From JACCVL01 sp963695375 (lineage in GTDB: Bacteria > Actinomycetota > Actinomycetes > Propionibacteriales > Nocardioidaceae), in NCBI GenBank assembly GCA_963695375.1, contig OY968767.1, positions 1,798,001-1,862,000 on the forward strand: DNA of 64,000 nt, given 5' to 3'. The position numbers were made by a program, and so were the translations under genes. This document shows, one piece after another, positions 1 through 8,534 of this stretch; the stretch's first letter is position 1, and every line of letters begins with the position of its first letter. The notes under the pieces were generated by a model. That model ran no database searches, was not told where the DNA came from, and worked only from the letters and a program-made list of their open reading frames with translations.

Positions 1-1
1 C

Positions 2-487
2 TCCGGCCAGGACCTCTCGTACTTCGACCAGAGCACGGGGGAGCGCTGGGTGCCGTACGTCATCGAGCCGGCCGCCGGGGTGAACCGCTCGATGATGGCC
101 TTCTTGATGGACGCCTACGGCGAGGACGAGGCGCCCAACGCCAAGGGCGGCGTGGACAAGCGGACCGTGCTGCGGCTCGACCCACGGCTGGCGCCGGTCA
201 AGGTGGCGGTGCTCCCGCTGTCCCGCAACACCGATCTGTCGCCGATAGCGCGCGACCTCGCCGCCCGGCTCCGTCGGTCCTGGAACATCGAATTCGACGA
301 TGCGGGGGCGATCGGCCGGCGGTACCGCCGGCAGGACGAGATCGGGACACCCTTCTGCGTCACCGTGGACTTCGACTCCCTGGACGACCAGGCCGCAACC
401 GTGCGCGAGCGGGACACGATGAACCAGGAGCGGATCGGCTTCGACCAGCTGGAGAGTTGGCTGGCGGCCCGCCTGGTCGGCTGCTGA
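2..487 (+). CDS. glyS: Glycyl-tRNA synthetase, C-terminal part (5' truncated by window)
   Basis: Charges tRNA-Gly with glycine in the cytoplasm. Only the last ~161 residues are present; the reading frame is open from base 2 and begins before the window. The segment carries the end of the class II catalytic core (SYFD followed by YVIEPAAGVNRSMMAF, which resembles motif 3) and the anticodon-binding domain starting near LAPVKVAVLPLSRN and ending with the FDQLESWLAARL helix. This matches the dimeric bacterial/eukaryotic-type GlyRS, not the alpha2beta2 form. A lipoprotein gene starts 2 nt after the stop. Confidence 0.95.
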   Translation, partial: SGQDLSYFDQSTGERWVPYVIEPAAGVNRSMMAFLMDAYGEDEAPNAKGGVDKRTVLRLDPRLAPVKVAVLPLSRNTDLSPIARDLAARLRRSWNIEFDDAGAIGRRYRRQDEIGTPFCVTVDFDSLDDQAATVRERDTMNQERIGFDQLESWLAARLVGC

Positions 488-489
488 TC

Positions 490-1128
490 GTGCCGGCCGT
501 GGGGGCCAGTCGCCGCACCGCGTCCCCGGTGGTGGTCGTCCTGGCGGTCCTGCTGCTGCTCGCCGGCGCCGGCTGCACCGAGGAGCAGCCGGCGGCGGAG
601 CGGCCGGGAAGTGCCAAGACACCGGACGTGGCCGTCCCCGACGGGGTGCGGCTGACCGAGCCGGGCAGCAGGGTGCGCGTCGGGGAGTCTGCGGTCGTGC
701 CGTACGTCGCCGGCCCGCAGCGCGAGGCGGTGGTCGAGGTGCGCGTCACCCGGATCCGCCCCGGGGGTGCCCGTGACTTCGTCGGCTACCAGCTGGACCA
801 GGCCACGGCGGCCGCGACCCCCTGGTACGTCGAGGCCGAGATGAAGGTGCTCGGCAGCGGGACGCTGGGCCGTGCGCCGCTGCCGGTGTACGGCTTCGAC
901 TCCACCAACACCTTCTTCCCCGCAGCCGACGTGGAGGGGTCGTTCGACCGCTGTCCGCCGCCGGACGAGGCCGAGCGGCTCCAAGGCGGGGACCGGGTGC
1001 GCGGCTGCCTGGTGTTCTTCGTGCCGCAGCGAGCGACCTTCGAGGCGGTGCAGCTGCGGGCGACCGAGGGGGTCGAGCCGATCAGCTGGCCGATCCCGTC
1101 CCAGGCGGGTGGCGACTCCGACGGCTGA
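490..1128 (+). CDS. Putative lipoprotein, DUF4352-like
   Basis: Secreted, probably membrane-anchored protein of unknown role. From the GTG at 490 the first 29 residues form a signal peptide with a short basic stretch, a VVVVLAVLLLL core and the lipobox LAGAGC, so Cys29 would be lipidated. The remaining domain (about residues 50-205) is beta-rich, beginning DGVRLTEPGSRVRVGESAVV, and resembles the telokin-like DUF4352 fold; that assignment is by eye. A pair of cysteines (in FDRCPPP and RGCLVFF) could form a disulphide. An upstream TTG at 457 would overlap glyS and spoil the signal peptide, so 490 is preferred. Confidence 0.75.
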   Translation: MPAVGASRRTASPVVVVLAVLLLLAGAGCTEEQPAAERPGSAKTPDVAVPDGVRLTEPGSRVRVGESAVVPYVAGPQREAVVEVRVTRIRPGGARDFVGYQLDQATAAATPWYVEAEMKVLGSGTLGRAPLPVYGFDSTNTFFPAADVEGSFDRCPPPDEAERLQGGDRVRGCLVFFVPQRATFEAVQLRATEGVEPISWPIPSQAGGDSDG

Positions 1129-1171
1129 GGCTGCCCGGGCCGGCCCGCCGGAGGCCTGGGACACTGGGCGG

Positions 1172-2305
1172 GTGTCCATCCTGCCCAGCACGCTGCGTCT
1201 GGGGGCGCTCGAGGTCTTCCCACCGGTGGTCCTCGCGCCGATGGCCGGTGTGACCAACGCGGCGTTTCGCCGGCTCTGCCGCGAACAGGGGGCGGGCCTG
1301 TACGTCTGCGAGATGATCACGTCCCGCGGCATCGTCGAGGGCGATCGGACCAGCCTGGCGATGCTGCACTTCGACCCCGACGAGCCGGTCCGCTCGGTGC
1401 AGCTCTACGGGGTGGATCCGGTCTACGTCGGCAAGGCGGTCCGGATCCTGTGCGGCGACCACGGCGTGCACCATGTCGACCTGAACTTCGGCTGCCCGGT
1501 CCCGAAGGTGACCAGGCGCGGCGGCGGCGCCGCACTGCCGTGGAAGCGCGACCTGCTCTCCGACATTTTGACCGCGGCGGTGGGGGCGGCCGCTCCGTAC
1601 GGCGTCCCCGTCACGATGAAGACCCGGCTGGGGATCGACGACGACCATCTCACCTATCTCGACGCGGGGCGGATCGCCGAGCAGAGCGGGTGCGCGGCGA
1701 TCGCCCTGCACGCCCGCACCGCCCGGCAGCACTACTCGGGCGTGGCTGACCAGGACGCCATCACCCGGCTGGTGCAGCAGGTGGACATCCCGGTCCTCGG
1801 CAACGGCGACATCTGGGAGGCGGCCGACGCGGTCGACATGGTGCGGCGCACTGGGTGTGCGGGCGTGGTGGTTGGTCGCGGCTGCCTGGGTCGCCCGTGG
1901 CTCTTCCGCGACCTGGCAGCGGCCTTCAGCGGTGGGCGGGTGCAGGAGCTGCCGACCCTCGGCGAGGTGGCCTCGGTGATGCGCCGGCACGCCGAGCTGC
2001 TGAGCGAGCAGATGGGGGAGGAGAAGGGGTGCACCGAGTTCCGCAAACACGTCGCCTGGTACCTCAAGGGCTTCAGCGCCGGCCGACAGGTCAGGCAGCA
2101 CCTCGGCCTGGTGTCCAGCCTGGCGGCGCTGGACGAGCTGCTCGCGGATCTCGACCCGGCCGAGCCCTACCCGGTGGCGGAGCTGGGCACGCCGCGCGGG
2201 CGTCAGGGCAGCCCGAAGGCCGTCGCCCTGCCGGACCGGTGGCTGGACAGTGACCGCTACGCCGAGCTGGACGCGACCGCGGAGCTCGCCACCTCCGGCG
2301 GGTGA
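1172..2305 (+). CDS. dusB: tRNA-dihydrouridine synthase (DusB type)
   Basis: FMN- and NADPH-dependent enzyme that reduces uridines in the tRNA D-loop. 377 residues, normal for the family. The TIM-barrel start is clear: LAPMAGVTN at about residues 21-29, the catalytic cysteine C108 in NFGCPVPKV, the GNGDI phosphate-binding loop and GVVVGRGCLGRPW near residue 230. The GTG at 1172 gives the family's usual N-terminus; longer reading frames upstream belong to the preceding lipoprotein region. A GACACT hexamer ends 6 nt before this GTG, so the transcript could be leaderless. The C-terminal helical domain is complete. Confidence 0.95.
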   Translation: MSILPSTLRLGALEVFPPVVLAPMAGVTNAAFRRLCREQGAGLYVCEMITSRGIVEGDRTSLAMLHFDPDEPVRSVQLYGVDPVYVGKAVRILCGDHGVHHVDLNFGCPVPKVTRRGGGAALPWKRDLLSDILTAAVGAAAPYGVPVTMKTRLGIDDDHLTYLDAGRIAEQSGCAAIALHARTARQHYSGVADQDAITRLVQQVDIPVLGNGDIWEAADAVDMVRRTGCAGVVVGRGCLGRPWLFRDLAAAFSGGRVQELPTLGEVASVMRRHAELLSEQMGEEKGCTEFRKHVAWYLKGFSAGRQVRQHLGLVSSLAALDELLADLDPAEPYPVAELGTPRGRQGSPKAVALPDRWLDSDRYAELDATAELATSGG

Positions 2306-2340
2306 CTCGCGGCCGTCCGCTGCGCCTGGGGCGCCGACCG

Positions 2341-2346
2341 TAGGGT
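2341..2346 (+). promoter_or_regulatory. Putative -10 element TAGGGT (leaderless start)
   Basis: TAGGGT ends 7 nt before the ATG at 2354, the spacing expected when transcription begins at the start codon. No convincing -35 box or Shine-Dalgarno sequence is visible. Confidence 0.45.
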
Positions 2347-2353
2347 TGGCGGC

Positions 2354-2899
2354 ATGACGCGAGTGCGGCCGGCTGCCGTGCTGCCGGCGGTCCTGGTGGC
2401 GTGCCTGGCAGCGGGCGCCTGCACAGCGGACGGCTCGCCGCCCGCCGAGGCGGGCGGTGGTCCGGAGGGCACCGCCACCCCCGAAGCGAGCAGCACCCGC
2501 CCGACCGGCCCGGCGTCCACGACCCTGCCCACCGACGGCCCCACCCCGACCGGCTGCTACGCCGACGTGCGCTCGAAGCGGGTGCCCCCGGAGCTGGCCA
2601 ACCTGTCGTACCCCGACGACACGATCGTGCACAACGTGGACATCCGCGGCGACAACGGCATCCTGCTCACCGGAGTCACCGACCTGCCGTTCCGCCGGGC
2701 TCTGCGCCAGATGCGGCAGCGCTACTCCGACCCGCCGTTCGGCATCGTGGGCACCGAAGACGTGGAGGGCGGGATCGGCGCCAACTGGACCGGTCCGAGC
2801 ATCAGCGGCCGCTGGGTGGTGACCGACATCTCGGCGCTGTGCCCTGGTGACACGGAGGTCCAGATCCTTTGGACGTCGGCCGGCAGCCCGATCGGCTGA
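2354..2899 (+). CDS. Putative lipoprotein of unknown function
   Basis: 181-residue exported protein. The N-terminus has a basic start, a hydrophobic core and the lipobox LAAGAC with Cys23. It is followed by a Gly/Pro/Thr-rich linker to about residue 70, as is common in actinobacterial lipoproteins. The compact C-terminal part (about 72-181) has two cysteines (GCYADV and ALCPGD) and no motif I recognise. It lies between dusB and dgt, probably with its own leaderless promoter. dgt follows after 6 nt, so the two may be co-transcribed. Function unknown. Confidence 0.75.
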   Translation: MTRVRPAAVLPAVLVACLAAGACTADGSPPAEAGGGPEGTATPEASSTRPTGPASTTLPTDGPTPTGCYADVRSKRVPPELANLSYPDDTIVHNVDIRGDNGILLTGVTDLPFRRALRQMRQRYSDPPFGIVGTEDVEGGIGANWTGPSISGRWVVTDISALCPGDTEVQILWTSAGSPIG

Positions 2900-2905
2900 C
2901 CGTCG

Positions 2906-4165
2906 ATGGAACGCGAGCTCCCGCTGCCCGGCTATCCGCACGACGCGGTCCGGCGGATCGTCGACGAGCCGCCGAAGCGCAGTGGCCGCACCGCCTTCGA
3001 GCGGGACCGGGCGCGGGTGCTGCACGCGGCCTCGCTGCGCCGGCTGGCGGCCAAGACCCAGGTGGTCGGGCCGGGGACCGACGACTTCGTCCGCAACCGG
3101 CTCACCCACTCGCTCGAGGTGGGGCAGGTCGCCCGTGAGCTCGGCAAAGCGGTCGGTTGCGACCCCGACCTGGTCGAGACGGCGGCGCTCGCCCACGACC
3201 TCGGCCACCCGCCGTACGGGCACAACGGCGAGCAGGTCCTGGACGAGGCGGCGGCCCTCTTCGGCGGCTTCGAGGGCAACGCCCAGACGCTGCGGATCCT
3301 GACCCGGCTGGAGGCGAAGACCGCGGACGCGTCCGGCCGGAGCGTGGGGCTCAACCTGACCCGAGCCACCTTGGACGCCTGTATCAAGTATCCCTGGCGC
3401 CGTGCCGAGACAGCCGACGGCGCTGACCGGCCGACGGCGAAGTTCGGCGTCTACGCCGACGACGAGCCTGCGTTCGGTTGGATCCGGGAGGGCGTGGACG
3501 GGGCCCGCCGCTGCATCGAGGCGCAGGTGATGGATCTCGCCGACGACGTGGCCTACTGCGTGCACGACGTCGAGGACGGGATCGTCGGCGGCCCGGTCGA
3601 CCTGGGCCGGTTGGACTCCGCCGAGGAGCGGGCGCAGGTCTTCGAGGTGGTCCGCGACTGGTACCTCCCCGACCGGGACGACGACGTCCTGGACCTCGCC
3701 CTCCACCGGCTGCGTGCGCTGCCGATCTGGCCCGCAGCGGGCTTCGACGGCAGCCGGGCCGCCCTGGCCGGGTTGAAGGGACTGACCTCGGGCCTGATCG
3801 GCCGGTTCAGCGAGGCGGCGCAGCAGGCGACGCACGCCGCGTTCGGCGCCGGCTCCCTCACCCGGCACCGCGCCGACCTCGTGGTCCCGGACGGCATCCG
3901 GGAGGAGATCGCGGTGCTCAAGGGGATCGCGGCGCACTACGTGATGCGGGCGGACGCACGGCTGGCGCTGCTGGACCGGCAGCGGCAGGTGCTCGCCGAG
4001 CTGCTCGACGCGCTGCTGGCCACGTCGCCGGACTCGCTCGAGCCGGCCTTCGCCGCGGACTGGCGGACGGCGCCGGACGACGCCGCCCGCTGCCGGGTGG
4101 TGGTCGACCAGGTGGCCAGCCTGACCGACGCTTCTGCGACGACGTGGCACGCCCGGGTGACCTAG
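2906..4165 (+). CDS. dgt: dGTP triphosphohydrolase-like HD protein
   Basis: Predicted to hydrolyse dNTPs to deoxynucleosides and triphosphate. 419 residues. The HD superfamily motif is present in order: H68 in RNRLTHS, H97-D98 in AHDLGHPPYGHNG, and the distal metal aspartate in MDLADDVAYCVHD near residue 212. The length and the KYPWRR segment fit the short type 2 Dgt subfamily that commonly lies next to dnaG in Gram-positive bacteria. The ATG at 2906 gives the expected start near RAFERDRARVLH. Here it precedes a flavoprotein gene and dnaG on the same strand. Substrate preference cannot be told from the sequence. Confidence 0.92.
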   Translation: MERELPLPGYPHDAVRRIVDEPPKRSGRTAFERDRARVLHAASLRRLAAKTQVVGPGTDDFVRNRLTHSLEVGQVARELGKAVGCDPDLVETAALAHDLGHPPYGHNGEQVLDEAAALFGGFEGNAQTLRILTRLEAKTADASGRSVGLNLTRATLDACIKYPWRRAETADGADRPTAKFGVYADDEPAFGWIREGVDGARRCIEAQVMDLADDVAYCVHDVEDGIVGGPVDLGRLDSAEERAQVFEVVRDWYLPDRDDDVLDLALHRLRALPIWPAAGFDGSRAALAGLKGLTSGLIGRFSEAAQQATHAAFGAGSLTRHRADLVVPDGIREEIAVLKGIAAHYVMRADARLALLDRQRQVLAELLDALLATSPDSLEPAFAADWRTAPDDAARCRVVVDQVASLTDASATTWHARVT

Positions 4166-4168
4166 TCT
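4163..4168 (+). promoter_or_regulatory. Putative -10 element TAGTCT (leaderless start)
   Basis: TAGTCT ends 7 nt before the ATG at 4176 and overlaps the TAG stop of dgt. No Shine-Dalgarno sequence lies in the short gap, consistent with a leaderless message. Confidence 0.45.
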
Positions 4169-4175
4169 CGGTCGC

Positions 4176-5420
4176 ATGCCGGAGTCGCACGGATCGGACG
4201 GAATCGTCGTGGTCGGGGGTGGCCTCGCCGGGGCCAAGGCGGTCGAGACGCTGCGTGGCGAGGCCGGCTACGACGGGCGGCTGACGGTGCTGGCCGCCGA
4301 GCCGCTGCTGCCCTACGACCGGCCGCCGCTGTCCAAGGGCGTGCTGAAGGGAGAGGAGAACCCGGACTCCACCACGCTGCTGGATCAGGCGTGGTTCACC
4401 GGGCACGACGTCGACGTCCGGCTGGGGGTCGCGGCGGCGGCTGTGGACCTGGCTGCGCACGCGGTGACCACGGTCGACGGCGGGTCGGTCGGCTTCGAGC
4501 GGCTGCTGCTCGCCCCGGGGTCTCAGGTGCGGACGCTGCCCGTCCCGGGTGCCGGCCTCGAGGGCGTACTCACCCTGCGCCGGCTGGAGGACTCCGTCCG
4601 TCTCCGCGACGCGTTCGCGCGGCAGCCGCGTGTCGTCGTGGTCGGTGCCGGCTGGATCGGCCTCGAGGTGGCCGCCGCCGCGCGGTCGCACGGCGCGGAG
4701 GTCACCGTTGTGTCCCCGCTGCCGCCGTTGGTGGGGGCGCTCGGCGAGCGGCTGTCGTCGGTCTTCGCGGCTGTGCATCGCGACCACGGGGTGGACCTGC
4801 GGATCGGCCCGGGGGTCGGCGAGCTGCGGGGTGCCGGCCGCGTCGAGGCGGTCGTGACCGACGACGGGCAGGTGCTGCCCGCCGACCTGGTCGTGGTGGG
4901 GATCGGCGTCACCCCGGACACTGCTCTCGCAGCGTCGGCCGGCCTCACCATCGACGCCGCCACCGGCGGAGTCGTCGTCGACGGGGCGCTCCGAACGTCA
5001 CATGCCGACGTCTTCGCCGCCGGTGACATCGCCGCCTGGCCGTGCGCCCCGCTGGACGGCCGGCGGGTGCGGGTGGAGCACTGGGCGAACGCCCACGACG
5101 GGGGGATCACCGCCGGCCGGGCGCTCGCCGGTCGGGACGTGGTCCATGACGCACTTCCGTTCTTCTGGACCGACCAGTTCGACCTCGGCATGGAGTACGT
5201 CGGTCACGTGTCCGACCCCGAGTCCGCCGAGCTGGTGCTGCGTGGGGACGTCGACGGACGCGCGTTCCTGGCCTTCTGGTGTGTCGACGGCCGGCTGGAC
5301 GCGGGCATGCACGTGAACATGTGGGACACCGTCGACGACATGAAGCAGCTGATCCGCTCCCGCCGCCGGTTGGACCCGTCCCGGCTGGCCGACGCCGACG
5401 TGCCGCTCCTCGACGTCTGA
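4176..5420 (+). CDS. NAD(P)/FAD-dependent ferredoxin reductase-like oxidoreductase
   Basis: 414-residue flavoprotein of the pyridine nucleotide-disulphide oxidoreductase family, closest in layout to putidaredoxin/rhodocoxin reductases that pass NAD(P)H electrons to a ferredoxin. The FAD-binding motif GGGLAGA is at 14-20, PYDRPPLSKG at 46-55 is typical of the ferredoxin-reductase subgroup, the NAD(P) motif GAGWIG is at 157-162, and FAAGDIA near 285 contacts the flavin. The C-terminus has the reductase-type cap (YVGHV, then FWCVDGRL). There is no CxxC redox pair, so it is not a thioredoxin- or glutathione-reductase type. No ferredoxin or P450 gene is adjacent, so the partner is unknown. Confidence 0.88.
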   Translation: MPESHGSDGIVVVGGGLAGAKAVETLRGEAGYDGRLTVLAAEPLLPYDRPPLSKGVLKGEENPDSTTLLDQAWFTGHDVDVRLGVAAAAVDLAAHAVTTVDGGSVGFERLLLAPGSQVRTLPVPGAGLEGVLTLRRLEDSVRLRDAFARQPRVVVVGAGWIGLEVAAAARSHGAEVTVVSPLPPLVGALGERLSSVFAAVHRDHGVDLRIGPGVGELRGAGRVEAVVTDDGQVLPADLVVVGIGVTPDTALAASAGLTIDAATGGVVVDGALRTSHADVFAAGDIAAWPCAPLDGRRVRVEHWANAHDGGITAGRALAGRDVVHDALPFFWTDQFDLGMEYVGHVSDPESAELVLRGDVDGRAFLAFWCVDGRLDAGMHVNMWDTVDDMKQLIRSRRRLDPSRLADADVPLLDV

Positions 5421-5481
5421 TCGGTCCTGGGAGGCCTCCCCAGCCGGTCGGCCGCCGGGCCCGCGGCGCGAGCGCACGACC

Positions 5482-5487
5482 TAGACT
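5482..5487 (+). promoter_or_regulatory. Putative -10 element TAGACT for dnaG (leaderless)
   Basis: TAGACT ends 7 nt before the chosen GTG of dnaG at 5495. Its position supports this start over longer in-frame extensions that run into the preceding gene. Confidence 0.45.
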
Positions 5488-5494
5488 CCCGGGC

Positions 5495-7462
5495 GTGGCC
5501 GGGCGCATCCGTGACGAGGACATCGCGGCCGTCCGCGAGCGCGCCGCCATCGACGAGGTGGTCTCTGCCTACGTCACCCTCCGCGGTGCCGGTGGCGGCT
5601 CGCAGAAGGGGCTGTGCCCGTTCCACGACGAGAAGACGCCGTCGTTCACCGTGACTCCGGCGCGCCAGTACTTCCACTGCTTCGGCTGTGGTCAGGGCGG
5701 GGACGTGTTCACGTTCGTCCAGCAGATCGAAGGGCTCAGCTTCGTCGAGGCGGTGGAGAAGCTGGCCGGGCGGTTCGGGGTCGAGCTGCGCTACACCGAG
5801 GGCGGCGCCCGCAGCTCGGGGGGAGACCGCGGGCAGCGGCAGCGGCTGATCGAGGCGAACCGGATGGCCCAGCAGTTCTACGCCGCCCAGCTCGCCGAGT
5901 CGGACGAGGCGCGTACCGCCCGCGCCTTCCTCGGCGAGCGCGGCTTCGACCGCGAGGCGGCGGAACGCTTCGGTGTCGGCTACGCGCCCCGGTCGGGCGA
6001 GGCGCTGCTGCGTCACCTGCGGACCCGTGAGGTCCGGGACGACGACCTGCTGGCCGCGGGCCTCGTCGGCCGGAGCGACCGGGGCGCCTATGACCGGTTC
6101 CGCGGGCGGCTGCTCTGGCCGATCCGGGAGCTGTCGGGGGAGGTGGTGGGCTTCGGGGCGCGTCGGCTGTACGACGATGACCGGATCGAGGCGAAGTACC
6201 TCAATACCCCCGAGACCCCGTTGTACAAGAAGAGCCACCTGCTCTACGGGGTGGACCTCGCCCGCCGGGAGATCGCCCGCGCGCAGCAGGCGGTCGTGGT
6301 GGAGGGCTACACCGACGTGATGGCCTGCCACCTGGCCGGGGTGCCCACGGCGGTCGCCACCTGCGGCACGGCCTTCGGCGAGGACCACGCCAGGATCCTG
6401 CGGCGGCTGCTGCTCGACCATGACGAGTTCCGCGGCGAGGTGATCTTCACCTTCGACGGCGACGAGGCCGGCCAGCGAGCGGCGTTGAAGGCCTTCGCGG
6501 GGGACCAGCAGTTCGTCGCGCAGACCTACGTCGCGGTGGAGCCGGGTGGCCTCGACCCGTGCGACCTGCGGCTCACCGGTGGTGACGCCGCCGTCCGGGA
6601 GCTGGTGGCCCGCCGGGTGCCGCTGTACCGGTTCGTCCTGCGCAACGTCGTGGAGCGCTACGACCTGGACCGGGCGGACGGACGGGTCGACGCCGTGCGT
6701 GAGGCGGCGGCGCTGGTGGCCAGCGTGCGGGACCGGTCCAAGGTCGACGCGTTCGCCCGCGAGCTGGCCGGGATGGTGGGCCTGGACCCGGACGAGGTGC
6801 GCGGCGTGGTGCGTTCGGCAGCCCGACGCGGACCGGTGCGCCCCGGTGGCGGTGGCGATCGGGACGCCCGTCCGTCCGCGGCCCGGACGACACCGGATCC
6901 CCCGGCCGGCCGGGACGCTGCGGTCGAGCCGGGTTCCGAGGCGCCGGCCGACGTGGCGACCGCCGAGGTGGCCCCCGCGACGGACGTCCCGTCCCCGGGT
7001 GAGCCCCGGTTCGCCGCGGAACGGGAGGCACTGCAAGCGGTCCTCCAGTTCCCGCACCTCGTGCCGGACCCTCCCGGGGTGGATGCGGACGACTTCCAGC
7101 ATCCCTGGCTGCGCGCGGTGTGGGAGGGCGTGGTGGAGGCCCCGCTGCCCGAGAGGTCCGAGCCGGACTGGCTGGCGGGCGTTCGCGATCGCGCCGGTGA
7201 GCCGGCGTCCCGCGTCGTCGCCCGGCTCGCCGTCGAGCCGCTGCACAGCACCGGTGAGCCAGACGCCCGGCTGGTCGCCGCGCTGCTCGCCCATCTCCAG
7301 GAGCTGACCGCCGCTCGTCGGATCGAGACGGTCAAGTCGCGGCTGCAGCGCACCAACCCGGTGGAGCAGGCCGCGGCTTACAACAAGATGTTCGGCGAGC
7401 TGGTGGCCCTCGAGCAGCATCGCCGGCAGCTACGCGAGCGGGCCATCGGCAGCATCGGCTGA
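5495..7462 (+). CDS. dnaG: DNA primase
   Basis: Makes RNA primers at the replication fork. 655 residues. The N-terminal CHC2 zinc finger has C41, H44, C62 and C65 (LCPFHDEKTPSF, then HCFGCG). The RNA-polymerase domain holds the TOPRIM site: E270 in VVVEGYTD, then D321 and D323 in FDGDEAG. Residues about 440-500 are a Pro/Ala/Arg-rich linker. The rest is the C-terminal helicase-interacting domain, ending in helices after LTAARRIETVK. The GTG at 5495 yields the standard MAGRIRDEDI N-terminus. A sigma factor gene follows, recalling the dnaG-rpoD pairing of macromolecular-synthesis operons. Confidence 0.96.
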   Translation: MAGRIRDEDIAAVRERAAIDEVVSAYVTLRGAGGGSQKGLCPFHDEKTPSFTVTPARQYFHCFGCGQGGDVFTFVQQIEGLSFVEAVEKLAGRFGVELRYTEGGARSSGGDRGQRQRLIEANRMAQQFYAAQLAESDEARTARAFLGERGFDREAAERFGVGYAPRSGEALLRHLRTREVRDDDLLAAGLVGRSDRGAYDRFRGRLLWPIRELSGEVVGFGARRLYDDDRIEAKYLNTPETPLYKKSHLLYGVDLARREIARAQQAVVVEGYTDVMACHLAGVPTAVATCGTAFGEDHARILRRLLLDHDEFRGEVIFTFDGDEAGQRAALKAFAGDQQFVAQTYVAVEPGGLDPCDLRLTGGDAAVRELVARRVPLYRFVLRNVVERYDLDRADGRVDAVREAAALVASVRDRSKVDAFARELAGMVGLDPDEVRGVVRSAARRGPVRPGGGGDRDARPSAARTTPDPPAGRDAAVEPGSEAPADVATAEVAPATDVPSPGEPRFAAEREALQAVLQFPHLVPDPPGVDADDFQHPWLRAVWEGVVEAPLPERSEPDWLAGVRDRAGEPASRVVARLAVEPLHSTGEPDARLVAALLAHLQELTAARRIETVKSRLQRTNPVEQAAAYNKMFGELVALEQHRRQLRERAIGSIG

Positions 7463-7602
7463 CCGGCCGGCGCCGCCGCAGGCTCGCATCCCCAGGCGGC
7501 CCGCCGCCCCCGTCGCGTCCACACCCGGCCAGCCGGCCGGGGACAGGCCGCCACCTCCCGGCCGACACTCGGCTCTCCCGTCGGGACCGAGGAGGTGGGC
7601 AC

Positions 7603-8520
7603 GTGACCGGCGACCCCTGGCGGCGCTACCTGGACGAGATCGGGCGGATCCCGCTGCTGACCCGCGAGGAGGTGGTCGCTGCGGCGCGCCGGTTGGAGGC
7701 CGGGGAGCAGGCTCGGATCCGCCTGGCGGCCGATCCGCCGCCCGGACCCGACGAGGCCGCGGCCCTGACCGAGACGGCGGCGGACGGTGCGCGGGCGAAG
7801 GAGCTGCTCGTCACCTCCAACCTGCGGCTGGTCGTCGCGGTCGCCCGGCGGTTCCGGCCCGGCGGGCAAGGGCTGCCGGACCTCGTGCAGGAGGGCGCGT
7901 TCGGGCTGATCCGTGCGGTGGAGAAGTTCGACCACCGCCGGGGGACGGCGTTCTCCACCTACGCCACCTGGTGGATCCGGCAGGCGATCGGCCGAGCGGT
8001 TGCGGAGCAGTCCCGAAGCGTGCGGGTCCCCAAGCATGTGAACGACGAGCTCGCGGCCTGTGTCCGTGCCCGGGACGCCCTTGCCGAGCGCTGCGGCGGG
8101 GAGCCGTCGGTCGTCGCGGTCGCCGCGGCGTGCGGGGTCGACCGGGACCGGGTCGGCGTGCTGCTCCGCTGGGTGCCGCCGGCGGAGTCGCTCCAGGCGC
8201 TTGCCGAGGCGGGCCGGTCGGTCGGTCTCGCGGAGCCCGACCTGGCCCCACCCGATCCGGTGGACTCCGCCGTCCAGCGGGTGCAGCGCGGCCAGCTGCG
8301 CGACCGGCTCGACGCCGCGCTCGATCGGTTGCCGGACCGGCACCAGTCGGTGCTGCGGGAGCGGGTCGGGTGGTTCGACGGCCAGCCGCGCGGGGTGCAG
8401 GCGGTGGCCGTGGCCCACGGCATCAGCCGGGACGCGGTCCGTCGGCTCGAGAGCGAGGGGCGGGCGATGCTGCGCGAGCAGGCCCAACTCGCCGCGCTGC
8501 GGGACTGGGTCGATCCCTGA
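7603..8520 (+). CDS. RNA polymerase sigma factor, sigma-70 primary-like group
   Basis: Directs RNA polymerase to promoters. 305 residues. Region 1.2 is at the start (WRRYLDEIGRIPLLT). Region 2 spans about residues 65-138, with DLVQEGAFGLIRAVEKFD and the -10 recognition helix FSTYATWWIRQAIGRAV. Region 3 follows (VPKHVNDE), and region 4 at about 235-295 contains an HTH around AVAHGISRDAVRRLESE. It lacks the long acidic N-terminal region of essential housekeeping sigma factors, which suggests an alternative group 2/3 sigma. The GTG is preceded by GAGGAGG at suitable spacing. It lies directly downstream of dnaG. Confidence 0.9.
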   Translation: MTGDPWRRYLDEIGRIPLLTREEVVAAARRLEAGEQARIRLAADPPPGPDEAAALTETAADGARAKELLVTSNLRLVVAVARRFRPGGQGLPDLVQEGAFGLIRAVEKFDHRRGTAFSTYATWWIRQAIGRAVAEQSRSVRVPKHVNDELAACVRARDALAERCGGEPSVVAVAAACGVDRDRVGVLLRWVPPAESLQALAEAGRSVGLAEPDLAPPDPVDSAVQRVQRGQLRDRLDAALDRLPDRHQSVLRERVGWFDGQPRGVQAVAVAHGISRDAVRRLESEGRAMLREQAQLAALRDWVDP

Positions 8521-8534
8521 CGCACAATGGGGGG

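Noticed and set aside
1082..4237. A 1051-codon open frame on the minus strand
   Set aside because: It runs antisense across dusB, the lipoprotein and dgt, is Arg/Pro/His-rich without any fold, and results from third-position GC bias. The same applies to long antisense frames at 5204-7420, 11840-13324, 13302-14855, 25505-27991, 28766-31588, 31165-33183, 37574-39448, 43075-44997, 48230-50317 and 52857-56231.
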